64,000 bases of DNA from Martinezella rhizogenes (lineage in GTDB: Bacteria; Pseudomonadota; Alphaproteobacteria; Rhizobiales; Rhizobiaceae): the NCBI RefSeq assembly GCF_027460065.1, contig NZ_JAPYZZ010000015.1:1-64000 (forward strand). The letters run 5' to 3'. A program made the translations under genes and the position numbers. Shown here piece by piece: positions 1 to 7,465 of the stretch. The stretch's first letter is position 1. Every line of letters starts with the position of its first letter. The notes under the pieces were generated by a model. It ran no database searches and had not been told where the DNA came from. It saw only the letters and a list, made by a program, of their open reading frames with translations.

Positions 1-61
1 ATACTGCCAACGCCACATCCAGACGGTCCTTGGAAACATCGATGCCAACAATATTATCCAT
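1..61 (-). CDS. IS110-family transposase, N-terminal fragment (runs off the window)
   Basis: Reading down from the ATG at 61-59 the minus strand encodes MDNIVGIDVSKDRLDVALAV before the window edge. The G-I-D-V-S-K-D-x-L-D start is the hallmark of the RuvC-like DEDD domain of IS110-family recombinases, and the Asp in GID is the first catalytic acid. These enzymes insert their element by RNA-guided recombination. Upstream of the start is a purine-rich stretch (GGATGGGATAAG on the minus strand) that can serve as the ribosome site. Only 20 codons are visible, so whether the element is intact cannot be judged. The family call rests on this short but characteristic motif. Confidence 0.8.
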   Translation of the reverse strand, partial: MDNIVGIDVSKDRLDVALAV

Positions 62-340
62 CTTATCCCATCCTTGCCTAATCGGGCTTCGCACACGCAA
101 GCGGCCCCGGCGACTGTTCGGGTTCGATGAAAAGGCGGATGGAGACCCTGGCTCATTCACGGGATCAATGTCCCCAGGGGGGATCGGTCTTCCATCCACA
201 ACCGCACGAGCGACAATATCACAGTGCGACGAAATCAAGTTACAAGGGTTGGAGAGTGCCGCACATCGCACACATCGATTCAACACCCTCCCGCAAGCTC
301 CTGTCCGCGAATCATTTTCCGGCAACGGGACTTCCCACAC
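62..340 (-). mobile_element. IS110-type non-coding end, candidate bridge RNA region
   Basis: About 280 bases upstream of the transposase start carry no convincing gene. In IS110-group elements the long non-coding end beside the transposase start is transcribed as a bridge RNA with separate loops that pair with target and donor DNA. Read on the minus strand this stretch can fold, for example AGACC near 187-191 against GGTCT near 144-148, with C-rich and G-rich runs between them. The outer border is uncertain because IS110 elements lack clear inverted repeats. It is set here just before the hairpin at 346-382. The RNA itself is inferred from family knowledge. Confidence 0.5.
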
Positions 341-345
341 ATAAG

Positions 346-382
346 AAAACCGCGCCGGCCTTGTTTCTGCCGGTCGCGGTTT
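346..382. terminator. Hairpin, probable terminator
   Basis: AAACCGCGCCGGC and GCCGGTCGCGGTTT form a near-perfect 13-bp stem around a TTGTTTCT loop. It lies downstream of the minus-strand Sel1 gene that ends at 511. There is no strong T-run on either side, so termination is likely but not certain. The sequence between 383 and 510 shows no gene. Confidence 0.45.
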
Positions 383-510
383 GATGTGTCAGCGCAAAAG
401 CTTGTTTTCAAAGCCCTCGCCGCGTTCCCCTTCGGGTTTACTTTCCTTTGCACCGGTCAGCGGGACTGGAGGGAACCGGACCGGAAATCTTAAATGATAT
501 CAAGGGTAAA

Positions 511-774
511 TCAGTGCATCGTCATCCAGTCGCGGGCGGCGCGCAGCGCTTCGGCCAGTTCCGCCTTCGTCATGTTGCGGGCGAGATCGGCGCGCAGTGA
601 AGCGGCTCTTTCCGATCCGCGGATCGCGGCGATGTTGAGCCATTTATGGGCCGCGATCAGGTCCACCTTGCAGCCCCGGCCGGTCGCATAGACCAGGCCG
701 AGATTGCAAAGAGTGTCGGCGCGGGTTTCGCCACCGGCAGCCATTTCGATATCGCGGATTTCAAAGCGTGCCAT
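511..774 (-). CDS. Short Sel1-repeat protein
   Basis: An 87-residue protein with one good Sel1-like (TPR-type) repeat: LCNLGLVYATGRG followed by D-x-x-A-A-x-K-W-x-x-I-A-A. Such repeats are helical protein-binding modules. There is no signal peptide, so it is probably cytoplasmic. The C-terminal third is a charged helix (AELAEALRAARDW). The gene stands alone, with about 600 bases of non-coding DNA upstream. It is much shorter than typical multi-repeat Sel1 proteins, and its function is unknown. Confidence 0.7.
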   Translation of the reverse strand: MARFEIRDIEMAAGGETRADTLCNLGLVYATGRGCKVDLIAAHKWLNIAAIRGSERAASLRADLARNMTKAELAEALRAARDWMTMH

Positions 775-1374
775 CGTTTTTATCCCTGTCTTTCTGCCTG
801 TTTCATCATTGCCTTCTTGTCGAGGCTATCGTCCGGACCCGCCGTCTTTTGCGGCTTTTTTGTCCTTCCGTCCGGCAGGTTTTCCCTGCGCTTTTGATGA
901 CTTCACTATGCCACCGGGCTTTCAACGCTCGCTTAAAAGGCATGATTAATGCGGCGCAAACAAACTGCAAACGATTGGTAAAATTGGGTTTTTGTTAAAT
1001 ATCACGGGCCGCGGAAATTAAGGACTTTGCGGCGAATTTTACGAAAACTTTACAATTGGATTTAAACCCTTCCTTCACCACGATCAAAACAGCAATTTCC
1101 GAAATTGGCCTCCTTCTCTCTTCCCGACGATGCGAATGCCGTGCTGGAGCCGCAAATTTCTGTTTCCTTTTACGTGAACGTCAAATACTATCCGCCTGCC
1201 TGTCATGAGGATGAAACGGGCACGGGATAGCGCGGTGGGAGGAGCAATCGTTGCACCGCAGGGCGGCTTTGGGCCAGAGACGGCGCATCGCACGCTAGAG
1301 GGTTTGATCTGCGCAGCCGGATCTTTGGGCCAATCCGGTTCAGGAAAGCCTGCGCGAATTTCGGGAGGAATTTT
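775..1374. other. Intergenic region without a convincing gene
   Basis: Six hundred bases between the Sel1 gene and the DUF2147 gene. The stretch around 945-1080 is AT-rich compared with its surroundings and could hold promoters for the flanking divergent genes. A palindromic site resembling the one upstream of ETF-QO lies at 1170-1183. Open frames here overlap each other in conflicting frames and look non-coding. Confidence 0.5.
1170..1183. promoter_or_regulatory. ACGT-NN-ACGT palindrome, possible LiuR-type operator
   Basis: TTACGTGAACGTCA matches, with one difference, the reverse complement of the site at 17218-17231 in front of ETF-QO. In proteobacteria palindromes of this kind are bound by MerR-type LiuR regulators of branched-chain amino acid breakdown. 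That consensus is recalled, not checked. It lies about 190 bases upstream of the DUF2147 start, which is far for direct control. Confidence 0.3.
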
Positions 1375-1713
1375 ATGAAGCGTATAATGACGATTGCCGC
1401 CGCCCTTATGATGAGCGGCAACCTTGCCTTTGCCGGCGAGGCAATCGAGGGCAACTGGAAGACGGCCAGCGGCGAAACCGCCGTGATCGGCCCCTGCGGC
1501 GGCGCCTTCTGCGTGACGCTGAAGACCGGCAAACATGCCGGAAAACAGATCGGCAAGCTTTCCGGCAAGGGAAACAGCTATTCGGGCGAAATCACCGACC
1601 CCGCCAACGACAAGACCTATAGCGGCTCCGGCACCGTTTCCGGCAATTCCTTGAGCATGAAAGGCTGCGTGCTGAAGATTCTGTGCAAATCGCAGACCTG
1701 GACACGGCTGTAA
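1375..1713 (+). CDS. DUF2147 family secreted protein
   Basis: A 112-residue protein. Residues 1-20 form a signal peptide (K/R start, hydrophobic core, AFA-G cleavage site), so the mature protein is periplasmic. The rest matches the DUF2147 pattern: an early G-x-W-K-T, a G-G-A-F-C-V-T-L core and a C-terminal Y-x-G-S-G-T-V-S-G-N-x-L-x-M-K-G-C block ending in W-T-R. Four cysteines could form disulphides. A GGGAGGAA ribosome site sits 7-8 bases before the ATG. The biochemical role of the family is not established. It appears monocistronic. Confidence 0.85.
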   Translation: MKRIMTIAAALMMSGNLAFAGEAIEGNWKTASGETAVIGPCGGAFCVTLKTGKHAGKQIGKLSGKGNSYSGEITDPANDKTYSGSGTVSGNSLSMKGCVLKILCKSQTWTRL

Positions 1714-1844
1714 TAAAAAGGCGGCGGGTGGACCTAGGGCCGCCCGCCAGCATGGCGCGACGTCATGCCATCTACACAGACATCGCGCGTGGAACACATA
1801 TGTCCGTTGATGTATCGTTTGGCCGAACATCAATGAGAGCGACG

Positions 1845-2441
1845 ATGCCCCCTAGCCTTTCGACGATCCTGGTTGCCGGCACCTCACATGTGGGCAAAAG
1901 CACCCTTGCCGGCCTGCTGAGCACCAGGCTCGGCTGGCAGGCGATATCCACCGACAGCCTCGCCCGCCATCCCGGCAGGCCCTGGCCGGGCATTCCGGCA
2001 CCCGTGGAGGAATATTATACGGCGCTCTCGGCCGAAACGATCCACTGGTTTCTGAAGGTGCATCACCAGAACATCTGGCCGCTGATCCGCCCGATGATCG
2101 ACAACAGTTCCCGTACCGGCAATCCCGCAATCTTCGAGGGTGCAGCCCTGCGGCCGGAATTCATATCGCCCCTGCTCAGCAGCACAGTTGCCGGCCTCCT
2201 GCTTCATGCCGGGAATGATTTCCTTCTCGAAAGAATGCGCTCCCACGCCAGATATGAGGATGCAACGGTCGGCCAGCGGCACATCATGGACGCCTTCATC
2301 GAGCGTTCGCTGCGGGAAAATACCGAAATGCTAGCATCGGCGCGGGAACACAACCTGCCGATTGTCGATGTGACCAGCCCCGAAACACTACAAACCCTTG
2401 CGGCCGATCTCGTGGCGCGGGCAACGGCTGCTCCTGCCTGA
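1845..2441 (+). CDS. P-loop nucleotide kinase-like protein
   Basis: A 198-residue protein starting MPPSLSTILVAG. The Walker A motif G-T-S-H-V-G-K-S-T lies near residues 11-19 and is followed by S-T-D-S-L, typical of small nucleoside or metabolite kinases and 2-phosphoglycerate kinase-like ATPases. I chose ATG 1845 because GAGAG lies five bases upstream. In-frame ATGs at 1800 and 1833 are weaker alternatives, and the frame stays open up to 1683. The substrate is unknown. C-terminal helices with basic residues (LLERMRSHARYE) look like an adenylate-kinase-style lid. There is no evident operon partner. Confidence 0.6.
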   Translation: MPPSLSTILVAGTSHVGKSTLAGLLSTRLGWQAISTDSLARHPGRPWPGIPAPVEEYYTALSAETIHWFLKVHHQNIWPLIRPMIDNSSRTGNPAIFEGAALRPEFISPLLSSTVAGLLLHAGNDFLLERMRSHARYEDATVGQRHIMDAFIERSLRENTEMLASAREHNLPIVDVTSPETLQTLAADLVARATAAPA

Positions 2442-2606
2442 AGAAAAATCCCGGGATTTGTGATGCGCGCTGCGCCATTGCGGCATCAATCCGCCATATC
2501 ACCACCTGTTAACATCCCTGAACACCATATGAACCGGGGCCTCAGGGTCCGTTCAGTCCGACTATGGCAAAACTCTGTCCATCAACTCCAATAAAGGGGA
2601 ATGGAC

Positions 2607-2783
2607 ATGACAAAGCTGATCAGCCGACTGGCAATCTTTGCGTTTCTCATGGCGATCTTCGCCATGTCCTTCGCCTCGCTCGTCGTTAATCCCAACCGCA
2701 GTTTTCAGCGGGTGAATGCCGGTGCGGCAATTGCCTGCCAGCACAGCCCGGCGCCCGCCGCCAATTGCCCCGTTGTACTCTGA
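2607..2783 (+). CDS. Small single-span membrane or secreted peptide
   Basis: A 58-residue product starting MTKLISRLAIFAF. A hydrophobic segment at about residues 6-25 acts as a membrane anchor or signal peptide, followed by a short tail with two cysteines. AAAGGGGA lies about six bases before ATG 2607, which is why I prefer it to the in-frame ATG at 2601. Its stop codon is embedded in the ribosome site of the next small gene (TGAGGA), so the two are probably translationally coupled. No family recognised. Confidence 0.5.
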   Translation: MTKLISRLAIFAFLMAIFAMSFASLVVNPNRSFQRVNAGAAIACQHSPAPAANCPVVL

Positions 2784-2793
2784 GGACAGACCA

Positions 2794-2967
2794 ATGACGA
2801 CAAGCTTTTCCAACGGCCTGTTCTCCGCCCTGCGGCTGGTGCTGATGGCCTCGATCTTTCTCGGCCCGGTGGCCGGACTGGCGGTTTACAAGGCCGATCC
2901 CCGCCCGGCATCCAAGGGCGCCGGTTTCGTGCTTCTGATGAGCCTGCAGCGCGGCGCGCTCGGCTGA
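2794..2967 (+). CDS. Small membrane peptide, coupled to the preceding gene
   Basis: A 57-residue product starting MTTSFSNGLF. Residues about 10-32 are hydrophobic (LRLVLMASIFLGPVAGLAVY), suggesting one membrane span, and the tail ends SLQRGALG. GAGGA at 2782-2786 gives a strong ribosome site seven bases before the ATG and overlaps the upstream stop codon. The tandem arrangement of two tiny membrane proteins suggests a common role. No family recognised. Longer in-frame starts such as 2716 lie within the upstream gene and are unlikely. Confidence 0.5.
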   Translation: MTTSFSNGLFSALRLVLMASIFLGPVAGLAVYKADPRPASKGAGFVLLMSLQRGALG

Positions 2968-3038
2968 GGTTTTCCCGTCCCGCTTACTGTTACAGCCGCA
3001 TTTTCCGTTTCTTTTCAGTTTCTTCGTATTTCTGTCGC

Positions 3039-3066
3039 TTGCCTGTCGGAATTGCCCTCTTATAAT
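3039..3066 (+). promoter_or_regulatory. Sigma-70-type promoter directly against the amn start codon
   Basis: TTGCCT at 3039-3044, a 16-base spacer and a perfect TATAAT at 3061-3066. Transcription would begin about six bases after the -10 box, at the ATG (3072), giving a leaderless mRNA. No Shine-Dalgarno sequence exists in the five bases between box and start. Confidence 0.55.
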
Positions 3067-3071
3067 GGGCC

Positions 3072-4577
3072 ATGACAATAGCAAAACCAACGATTCCGCC
3101 CTTCACCTTTATCAGCCCCGAGCCTTTCGCGCCGCAGACATTCACGGACCCGAAAGAAGCTGTGGCGGCTTTGACCGCGCTTTATGAACGCAATACGGCG
3201 TTCCTGATCAATTCCTTCACCGACCTTGCCAAGGGCGCGCCGATTGCCGGCCGTTACCGAGCCTGCTATCCGCAGGTGAGCCTCGAGACCGCAACCTTCG
3301 GCCATGTCGATTCGCGCCTCTCCTATGGCCATGTCACCGCGCCCGGCGTCTATACGACGACGATCACCCGGCCGGAGCTGTTCCGTCACTACCTGAAAGA
3401 GCAGCTAGGGCTTCTGATGAAGAACCACGGCGTTCCGGTGACTGTGTCGGAATCGGCCACGCCCATTCCGCTGCATTTCGCTTTTGGCGAAGGCGCCTAT
3501 GTCGAGGCGGCGGCCGCATCGTCGCTCTCCGACGTGCCGCTGCGCGATCTTTTCGATACGCCCGATCTCAACAATACCGATGACCTCATCGCCAATGGCG
3601 AATATGATCAGGTGCCGGGCGAACCTGCACCGCTTGCGCCCTTTACCGCGCAGCGCATCGATTATTCGCTTGCCCGCCTCAGCCACTATACGGCGACCAG
3701 CGCCAGCCATTTCCAGAATTTCGTGCTGTTCACCAACTACCAGTTCTACATCGACGAATTCGCCACCTGGGCGCGGCAGCTGATGAAGAATGGTGGTGAG
3801 GGCTATACGGCCTTCGTGGAGCCGGGCAACATCATCACCCCCGCCGGCTCCGACAAGCCGGAAACGGACGCCGTGCTCGCTCGCCTACCGCAGATGCCGG
3901 CCTATCACCTGAAGAAAAAGGGCCATGCCGGCATTACGCTCGTCAATATCGGCGTCGGCCCTTCCAATGCCAAGACGATCACCGACCACATCGCCGTGCT
4001 GCGCCCGCACGCCTGGCTGATGGTCGGCCACTGCGCCGGCCTGCGCAACAGCCAGCGGCTGGGCGACTATGTTCTCGCCCACGCCTATGTGCGCGAGGAT
4101 CACGTTCTCGATGACGACCTGCCGGTCTGGGTGCCGATCCCGGCGCTTGCCGAAGTGCAGTTGGCGCTGGAAGGTGCTGTTGCCGAAGTCACGGGTTACG
4201 AGGGCTTCGAGCTGAAGCGCATCATGCGCACCGGCACGGTCGCCACCATCGACAACCGCAACTGGGAACTTCGTGATCAGGCCGGTCCGGTCAAGCGCCT
4301 GTCGCAATCGCGCGCCATCGCGCTCGACATGGAATCGGCCACCATCGCCGCCAACGGCTTCCGCTTCCGCGTGCCCTACGGCACCCTGCTCTGCGTCTCC
4401 GACAAGCCGCTGCATGGCGAATTGAAGCTGCCGGGCATGGCGACGGAATTCTACCGCACCCAGGTCGCCCAGCATCTGCAGATCGGCATCCGCGCCGTGC
4501 AGAAACTCGCCGCAATGCCGACGGAGACGCTGCATTCGCGCAAGCTCAGAAGCTTTTACGAGACGGCGTTCCAGTAA
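3072..4577 (+). CDS. amn: AMP nucleosidase
   Basis: A 501-residue cytoplasmic enzyme that hydrolyses AMP to adenine and ribose-5-phosphate, used in adenylate balance and purine salvage. The N-terminal half carries the AMP nucleosidase-specific domain (F-T-D-P-K-E-A-V-A-A-L start, R-Y-R-A-C-Y-P block). The C-terminal half is a nucleoside phosphorylase-like fold with V-G-H-C-A-G-L-R and an A-L-D-M-E-S-A-T signature near residue 420. Length matches the family. The start is fixed by a -10 box only five bases upstream, so the transcript is probably leaderless. It is followed by the VapBC pair, whose operator palindrome may also act as a terminator. Confidence 0.93.
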   Translation: MTIAKPTIPPFTFISPEPFAPQTFTDPKEAVAALTALYERNTAFLINSFTDLAKGAPIAGRYRACYPQVSLETATFGHVDSRLSYGHVTAPGVYTTTITRPELFRHYLKEQLGLLMKNHGVPVTVSESATPIPLHFAFGEGAYVEAAAASSLSDVPLRDLFDTPDLNNTDDLIANGEYDQVPGEPAPLAPFTAQRIDYSLARLSHYTATSASHFQNFVLFTNYQFYIDEFATWARQLMKNGGEGYTAFVEPGNIITPAGSDKPETDAVLARLPQMPAYHLKKKGHAGITLVNIGVGPSNAKTITDHIAVLRPHAWLMVGHCAGLRNSQRLGDYVLAHAYVREDHVLDDDLPVWVPIPALAEVQLALEGAVAEVTGYEGFELKRIMRTGTVATIDNRNWELRDQAGPVKRLSQSRAIALDMESATIAANGFRFRVPYGTLLCVSDKPLHGELKLPGMATEFYRTQVAQHLQIGIRAVQKLAAMPTETLHSRKLRSFYETAFQ

Positions 4578-4597
4578 AATCTGTATCGTACGAAGCG

Positions 4598-4635
4598 CCC
4601 TTGGTGTATTGTTTCAAAAATCGATACACCAAGGG
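4598..4635. promoter_or_regulatory. vapBC operator: 12-bp perfect inverted repeat
   Basis: CCCTTGGTGTAT (4598-4609) and ATACACCAAGGG (4624-4635) are exact inverted repeats 14 bases apart. The right arm contains AAGGG, the ribosome site of vapB seven bases before its ATG. A VapBC complex bound here would block both promoter and ribosome site, the usual autoregulation in this family. As RNA the same repeat forms a hairpin that hides the ribosome site. Confidence 0.75.
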
Positions 4636-4642
4636 TTTCTAC

Positions 4643-4873
4643 ATGCGTACGAACATTGAACTTGATGACGCCTTGATCGCCGAGGCGATGGAAATCACTG
4701 GTCTCTCTACCAAGAAGGCGACCGTGGAAAAGGCGTTGCGCGATCTCGTGCGTATTCATCGCCAGATGCGCGCCCTCGATGCATTGGAAGGCATGGGCTG
4801 GGAAGGCAATCTGGATGAAATGCGGACGGATTGGGATGCCGATACGGATTGGGACGTGAAGAACGCCAAATGA
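4643..4873 (+). CDS. vapB: VapB-family antitoxin
   Basis: A 76-residue protein. Residues 1-45 form a ribbon-helix-helix DNA-binding domain of the VapB type (M-R-T-N-I-E-L-D-D-x-L-I-x-E-A and the K-K-A-T-V-E-K-A-L-R-D-L-V helix). The acidic, tryptophan-rich tail (W-E-G-N-L-D-E-M-R-T-D-W-D) would wrap the toxin. The start at 4643 follows AAGGG within the palindromic operator. It overlaps vapC by four bases (ATGA), so toxin translation is coupled. It neutralises the VapC nuclease and represses its own operon. Confidence 0.88.
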   Translation: MRTNIELDDALIAEAMEITGLSTKKATVEKALRDLVRIHRQMRALDALEGMGWEGNLDEMRTDWDADTDWDVKNAK

Positions 4874-5259
4874 TCGTCGCAGATACTTCTGCCTGGATTT
4901 CGTTCATTCGAAAAGACACCCCTGCCCTTTCCGCCAAATTCCGCACCCTTATGGCACAGGGCGAAGTTCTGATCGGCGACATCATTCTCCTGGAGGTGCT
5001 GAGAGGTGCGCGCGATGGTCATCATGCGCGCCACCTTGAACGGATGCTGAGCGAATTTCCCTGCGTTGCGATGATGTCTCCCCAACTCGCGATCAAGGCT
5101 GCCGCAAATTACCGCTTTCTGCGCGGTCGCGGCTATACGATCCGGAAAAGCAACGACCTTATCATCGGCACCTACTGTATCGAGCACGGGCACAAGCTCC
5201 TGCAAAACGACCGGGACTTTCAGCCGATGGCCGATCATCTCGGTCTGCAATTTGTCTGA
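4870..5259 (+). CDS. vapC: VapC-family PIN-domain ribonuclease toxin
   Basis: A 129-residue PIN-domain endoribonuclease. Visible acids are Asp5 in MIVADTSAW, the Glu in L-L-E-V-L-R-G, Asp in K-S-N-D-L-I-I-G and a last Asp in N-D-R-D-F, all placed as in VapC Mg-dependent active sites. Members of this family cleave tRNA or rRNA to stall growth; the target cannot be read from sequence. The start overlaps the antitoxin stop. All catalytic residues appear present, so the toxin is probably active. Confidence 0.9.
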   Translation: MIVADTSAWISFIRKDTPALSAKFRTLMAQGEVLIGDIILLEVLRGARDGHHARHLERMLSEFPCVAMMSPQLAIKAAANYRFLRGRGYTIRKSNDLIIGTYCIEHGHKLLQNDRDFQPMADHLGLQFV

Positions 5260-5262
5260 ACC

Positions 5263-5733
5263 TCAAACCACCCTCACCGTCCCCTCCACGCGGATGGGGA
5301 AATTCACAGACCGTGCGATGAAGCATTTGTCGTGCGCGTCATGGTGCAGCTCATCCGCCCGGGTGGGATCACCCTTGGAAATGGTGATGACCGGTTTCAG
5401 CACCACTTCGCTGAACTGCCCGGCACCATCCTTTTCCATGACAAGCGTGCCTTCGGCATTGTCGACATAATCCTCAACGATGATGCCGTTGACCGAGCAG
5501 AAATGCAGATACCAGAGCTTGTGGCAAGCCGAGAGCGAGGCGACGAGCAGGTCTTCCGGGTTCCAGCGGGAGGGATCACCGCGGAAGGCCGGGTCGGAGG
5601 AGCCGGCAATATCCGCTTTGCCCGCCGTGGAAATCGTGTAGTCGCGCTCATAATCGCGGTAACCCGACGTGCCCTTGCCGCGATTGCCGGTCCACTTCAC
5701 CTGCACGGCGTAATGATGTTCCTGTCCTGCCAT
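5263..5733 (-). CDS. OsmC family peroxiredoxin-like protein
   Basis: A 156-residue protein starting MAGQEHHYAVQVKWTG. The fold is of OsmC/YhfA type: N-terminal strands, R-G-D-P-S-R-W-N-P-E-D-L-L-V-A-S-L-S-A-C-H containing the first catalytic Cys, and a C-terminal H-D-K-C-F-I-A-R-S containing the second. Such proteins reduce organic hydroperoxides in the cytoplasm. A GGGAGGAA ribosome site precedes the ATG at 5733, which rules out the upstream in-frame start. It is convergent with vapC (three bases apart) and upstream of nothing obvious. The gene after it on the minus strand is unrelated. Confidence 0.85.
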   Translation of the reverse strand: MAGQEHHYAVQVKWTGNRGKGTSGYRDYERDYTISTAGKADIAGSSDPAFRGDPSRWNPEDLLVASLSACHKLWYLHFCSVNGIIVEDYVDNAEGTLVMEKDGAGQFSEVVLKPVITISKGDPTRADELHHDAHDKCFIARSVNFPIRVEGTVRVV

Positions 5734-5764
5734 GTGATTATTCCTCCCTCGGAATCTTTTTTCC

Positions 5765-5809
5765 GCATTTCCTGACGGAAAACCGGTGTCCACTTTTCCT
5801 AGAAATGCT
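5765..5809. repeat. Short hairpin repeat (copy 1 of 3)
   Basis: GCATTTCC ... GAAATGC bounded palindrome of about 45 bases with an internal ACCGG and TCCACTTTTCC block. Near-identical copies occur at 19233-19275 and 47581-47624. This copy overlaps the last codons and stop (TAG, 5799-5801) of the aminotransferase gene, so the repeat supplies the end of that coding sequence. Confidence 0.7.
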
Positions 5810-7172
5810 CTCGCGTATCGCGCAGGTGGTCGAGCCCCTTGCGCAGCGTCTCCATGATCTGGTCGACTTCAGAACGGCTGATGGTCAGCGCCGGCGAGGC
5901 CAGCATGCGATCGCCGGTGGCGCGCATGACGAGGCCGTTTGCCAGGCAATGGTTGCGCACGGCGGTTCCAATGTCGTCGGGTTTGGCGAAACGCTTGCGC
6001 GTCGTCTTGTCGGCCGTCAATTGCAGGCCGCCCATCAGGCCGACATTCACGGCTTCGCCCACCAGTTCGTGGTCCTCGAGGCTTTTCCAGCCCTCCGTGA
6101 AATAAGGACCGATATCGTCCCGCACCCGCTCCACCAGCCCCTCATCCTCGATTATGCGGAGGTTTTCCAGTGCCGCGGCAGCGCAGACGGGATGGCCGGA
6201 ATAGGTGAAGCCGTGGTTGAAATCACCGACCTCGGAAAGCATCACCTCCGCCACCCGGTCGGAGACGATGACAGCGCCGATCGGCAGATAACCCGATGAT
6301 AGCCCCTTGGCGACGGGCGCGAGATCCGGCTCCACGCCAAAATGCTGGTAACCGAACCAGGAACCGAGACGGCCGAAACCGCAGATCACCTCATCGGACA
6401 CCAGCAGAATGTTGCGCGCCTTGCAGATGCGGGCGATTTCCGGCCAGTAGGTCTCCGGCGGCACGATAACGCCACCTGCGCCCTGAATGGGTTCGGCCAC
6501 GAAAGCGGCGACATTTTCCTCACCGAGTTCATCGATCTTCGCGTCCAGTTCACGCGCCACCTTCAGGCCGAATTCGGCCGGTGAGAGATCGCCACCCTCG
6601 GCATACCAATAGGGCTGACCGATATGGGCGATGCCTTCGATCGGCAGATTACCTTGCTCGTGCATCCATTTCATGCCGCCGAGCGACGCACCTGCCACGG
6701 TCGAGCCATGATAGCCGTTGCGCCTTGCGATCACCTTCGTCTTCGTGGAATGGCCAAGCGCTTTCCAGTAGACCCGCGCCATGCGGAACCAGGTGTCGGT
6801 GGCTTCCGAACCGGAATTGGTGAAGAACACATGGTTCATTTTCGGCCCGGCGCGAGAGGCGATCTTCTGCGCCAGAAGTGTCGCGGGCGGCGTGGTGGTG
6901 CCGAAAAACGCGTTGTAATAGGGCAGTTCATTCATCTGGCGCTGCACGACATCGGCGATTTCGCGGCGCCCGTAACCGATATTCACGCACCAGAGGCCGG
7001 CAAAGGCATCGAGGTATTTCTTGCCGGTACTGTCGTAGATGAAGACCCCTTCGGCCCGTTCGATGATGCGGGTGCCGGCGGCATTCAGCTTGCCCATGTC
7101 GGAAAAGGGGTGGAGGTGATGGGCGGCATCGATGGCCGCGAGATTGGACATCGGCTTGGAGACTTCATTCAT
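5799..7172 (-). CDS. Class III aminotransferase (omega-amine/amino acid type)
   Basis: A 457-residue PLP enzyme starting MNEVSKPMSNLAA. Class III features: T-N-S-G-S-E-A-T-D for phosphate binding, R-N-G-Y-H-G-S-T, V-A-E-P-I-Q-G-A-G-G, V-S-D-E-V-I-C-G-F-G-R with the PLP Asp, and V-A-K-G-L-S-S-G-Y with the Schiff-base Lys near residue 285. It resembles putrescine/GABA and omega-amino acid:pyruvate aminotransferases of rhizobia; the substrate is not decided by sequence. The ATG at 7172 is chosen for the family N-terminus, with GGGAG 11 bases upstream. The frame is open to 7253. Its 3' end coincides with a dispersed repeat. Confidence 0.85.
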   Translation of the reverse strand: MNEVSKPMSNLAAIDAAHHLHPFSDMGKLNAAGTRIIERAEGVFIYDSTGKKYLDAFAGLWCVNIGYGRREIADVVQRQMNELPYYNAFFGTTTPPATLLAQKIASRAGPKMNHVFFTNSGSEATDTWFRMARVYWKALGHSTKTKVIARRNGYHGSTVAGASLGGMKWMHEQGNLPIEGIAHIGQPYWYAEGGDLSPAEFGLKVARELDAKIDELGEENVAAFVAEPIQGAGGVIVPPETYWPEIARICKARNILLVSDEVICGFGRLGSWFGYQHFGVEPDLAPVAKGLSSGYLPIGAVIVSDRVAEVMLSEVGDFNHGFTYSGHPVCAAAALENLRIIEDEGLVERVRDDIGPYFTEGWKSLEDHELVGEAVNVGLMGGLQLTADKTTRKRFAKPDDIGTAVRNHCLANGLVMRATGDRMLASPALTISRSEVDQIMETLRKGLDHLRDTREHF

Positions 7173-7298
7173 GACAGATCGCACTCCCATAATGGCAACG
7201 GCGCTCACGCCACCGCGCCCGCCGAACATGGCCGGGCAGCTTCGATTTGGCAAGGCTGGTGGTTTTTAGGGGGACATTGGTCGAACGGGCGGCGCCTT

Positions 7299-7421
7299 TT
7301 TCTTCTCCCCGCCGAGGAGAAGGTGGCCCGAAGGGTCGGATGAGGGGGCAACGGCAGAGATATGCGGAGAGCTGGCCCCCTCATCCCGCTGCCGCGACCT
7401 TCTCCCCGGCGGGGAGAAGAA
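7299..7421. repeat. RIME-like palindromic intergenic element (copy A)
   Basis: About 120 bases with arms TTCTTCTCCCCGCCG... and ...CGGCGGGGAGAAGAA plus inner arms GATGAGGGGGC and GCCCCCTCATCC. Copies B (40805-40927) and C (60567-60688) share all four arms. It resembles the Rhizobium-specific intergenic mosaic elements. It fills most of the gap between the aminotransferase and lipid kinase genes and contains no gene. Confidence 0.75.
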
Positions 7422-7465
7422 ACAAGCGGTGGCCGCCCAGTCCATCAGCGCTTTTCAGCCGCGTG

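Noticed and set aside
1725-1753. Terminator after the DUF2147 gene
   Set aside because: A seven-pair stem can be drawn but no T-run follows.
7299-7421. Repeats at 7299, 40805 and 60567 as CRISPR-like arrays
   Set aside because: They are single dispersed palindromes without regular spacers or cas genes.
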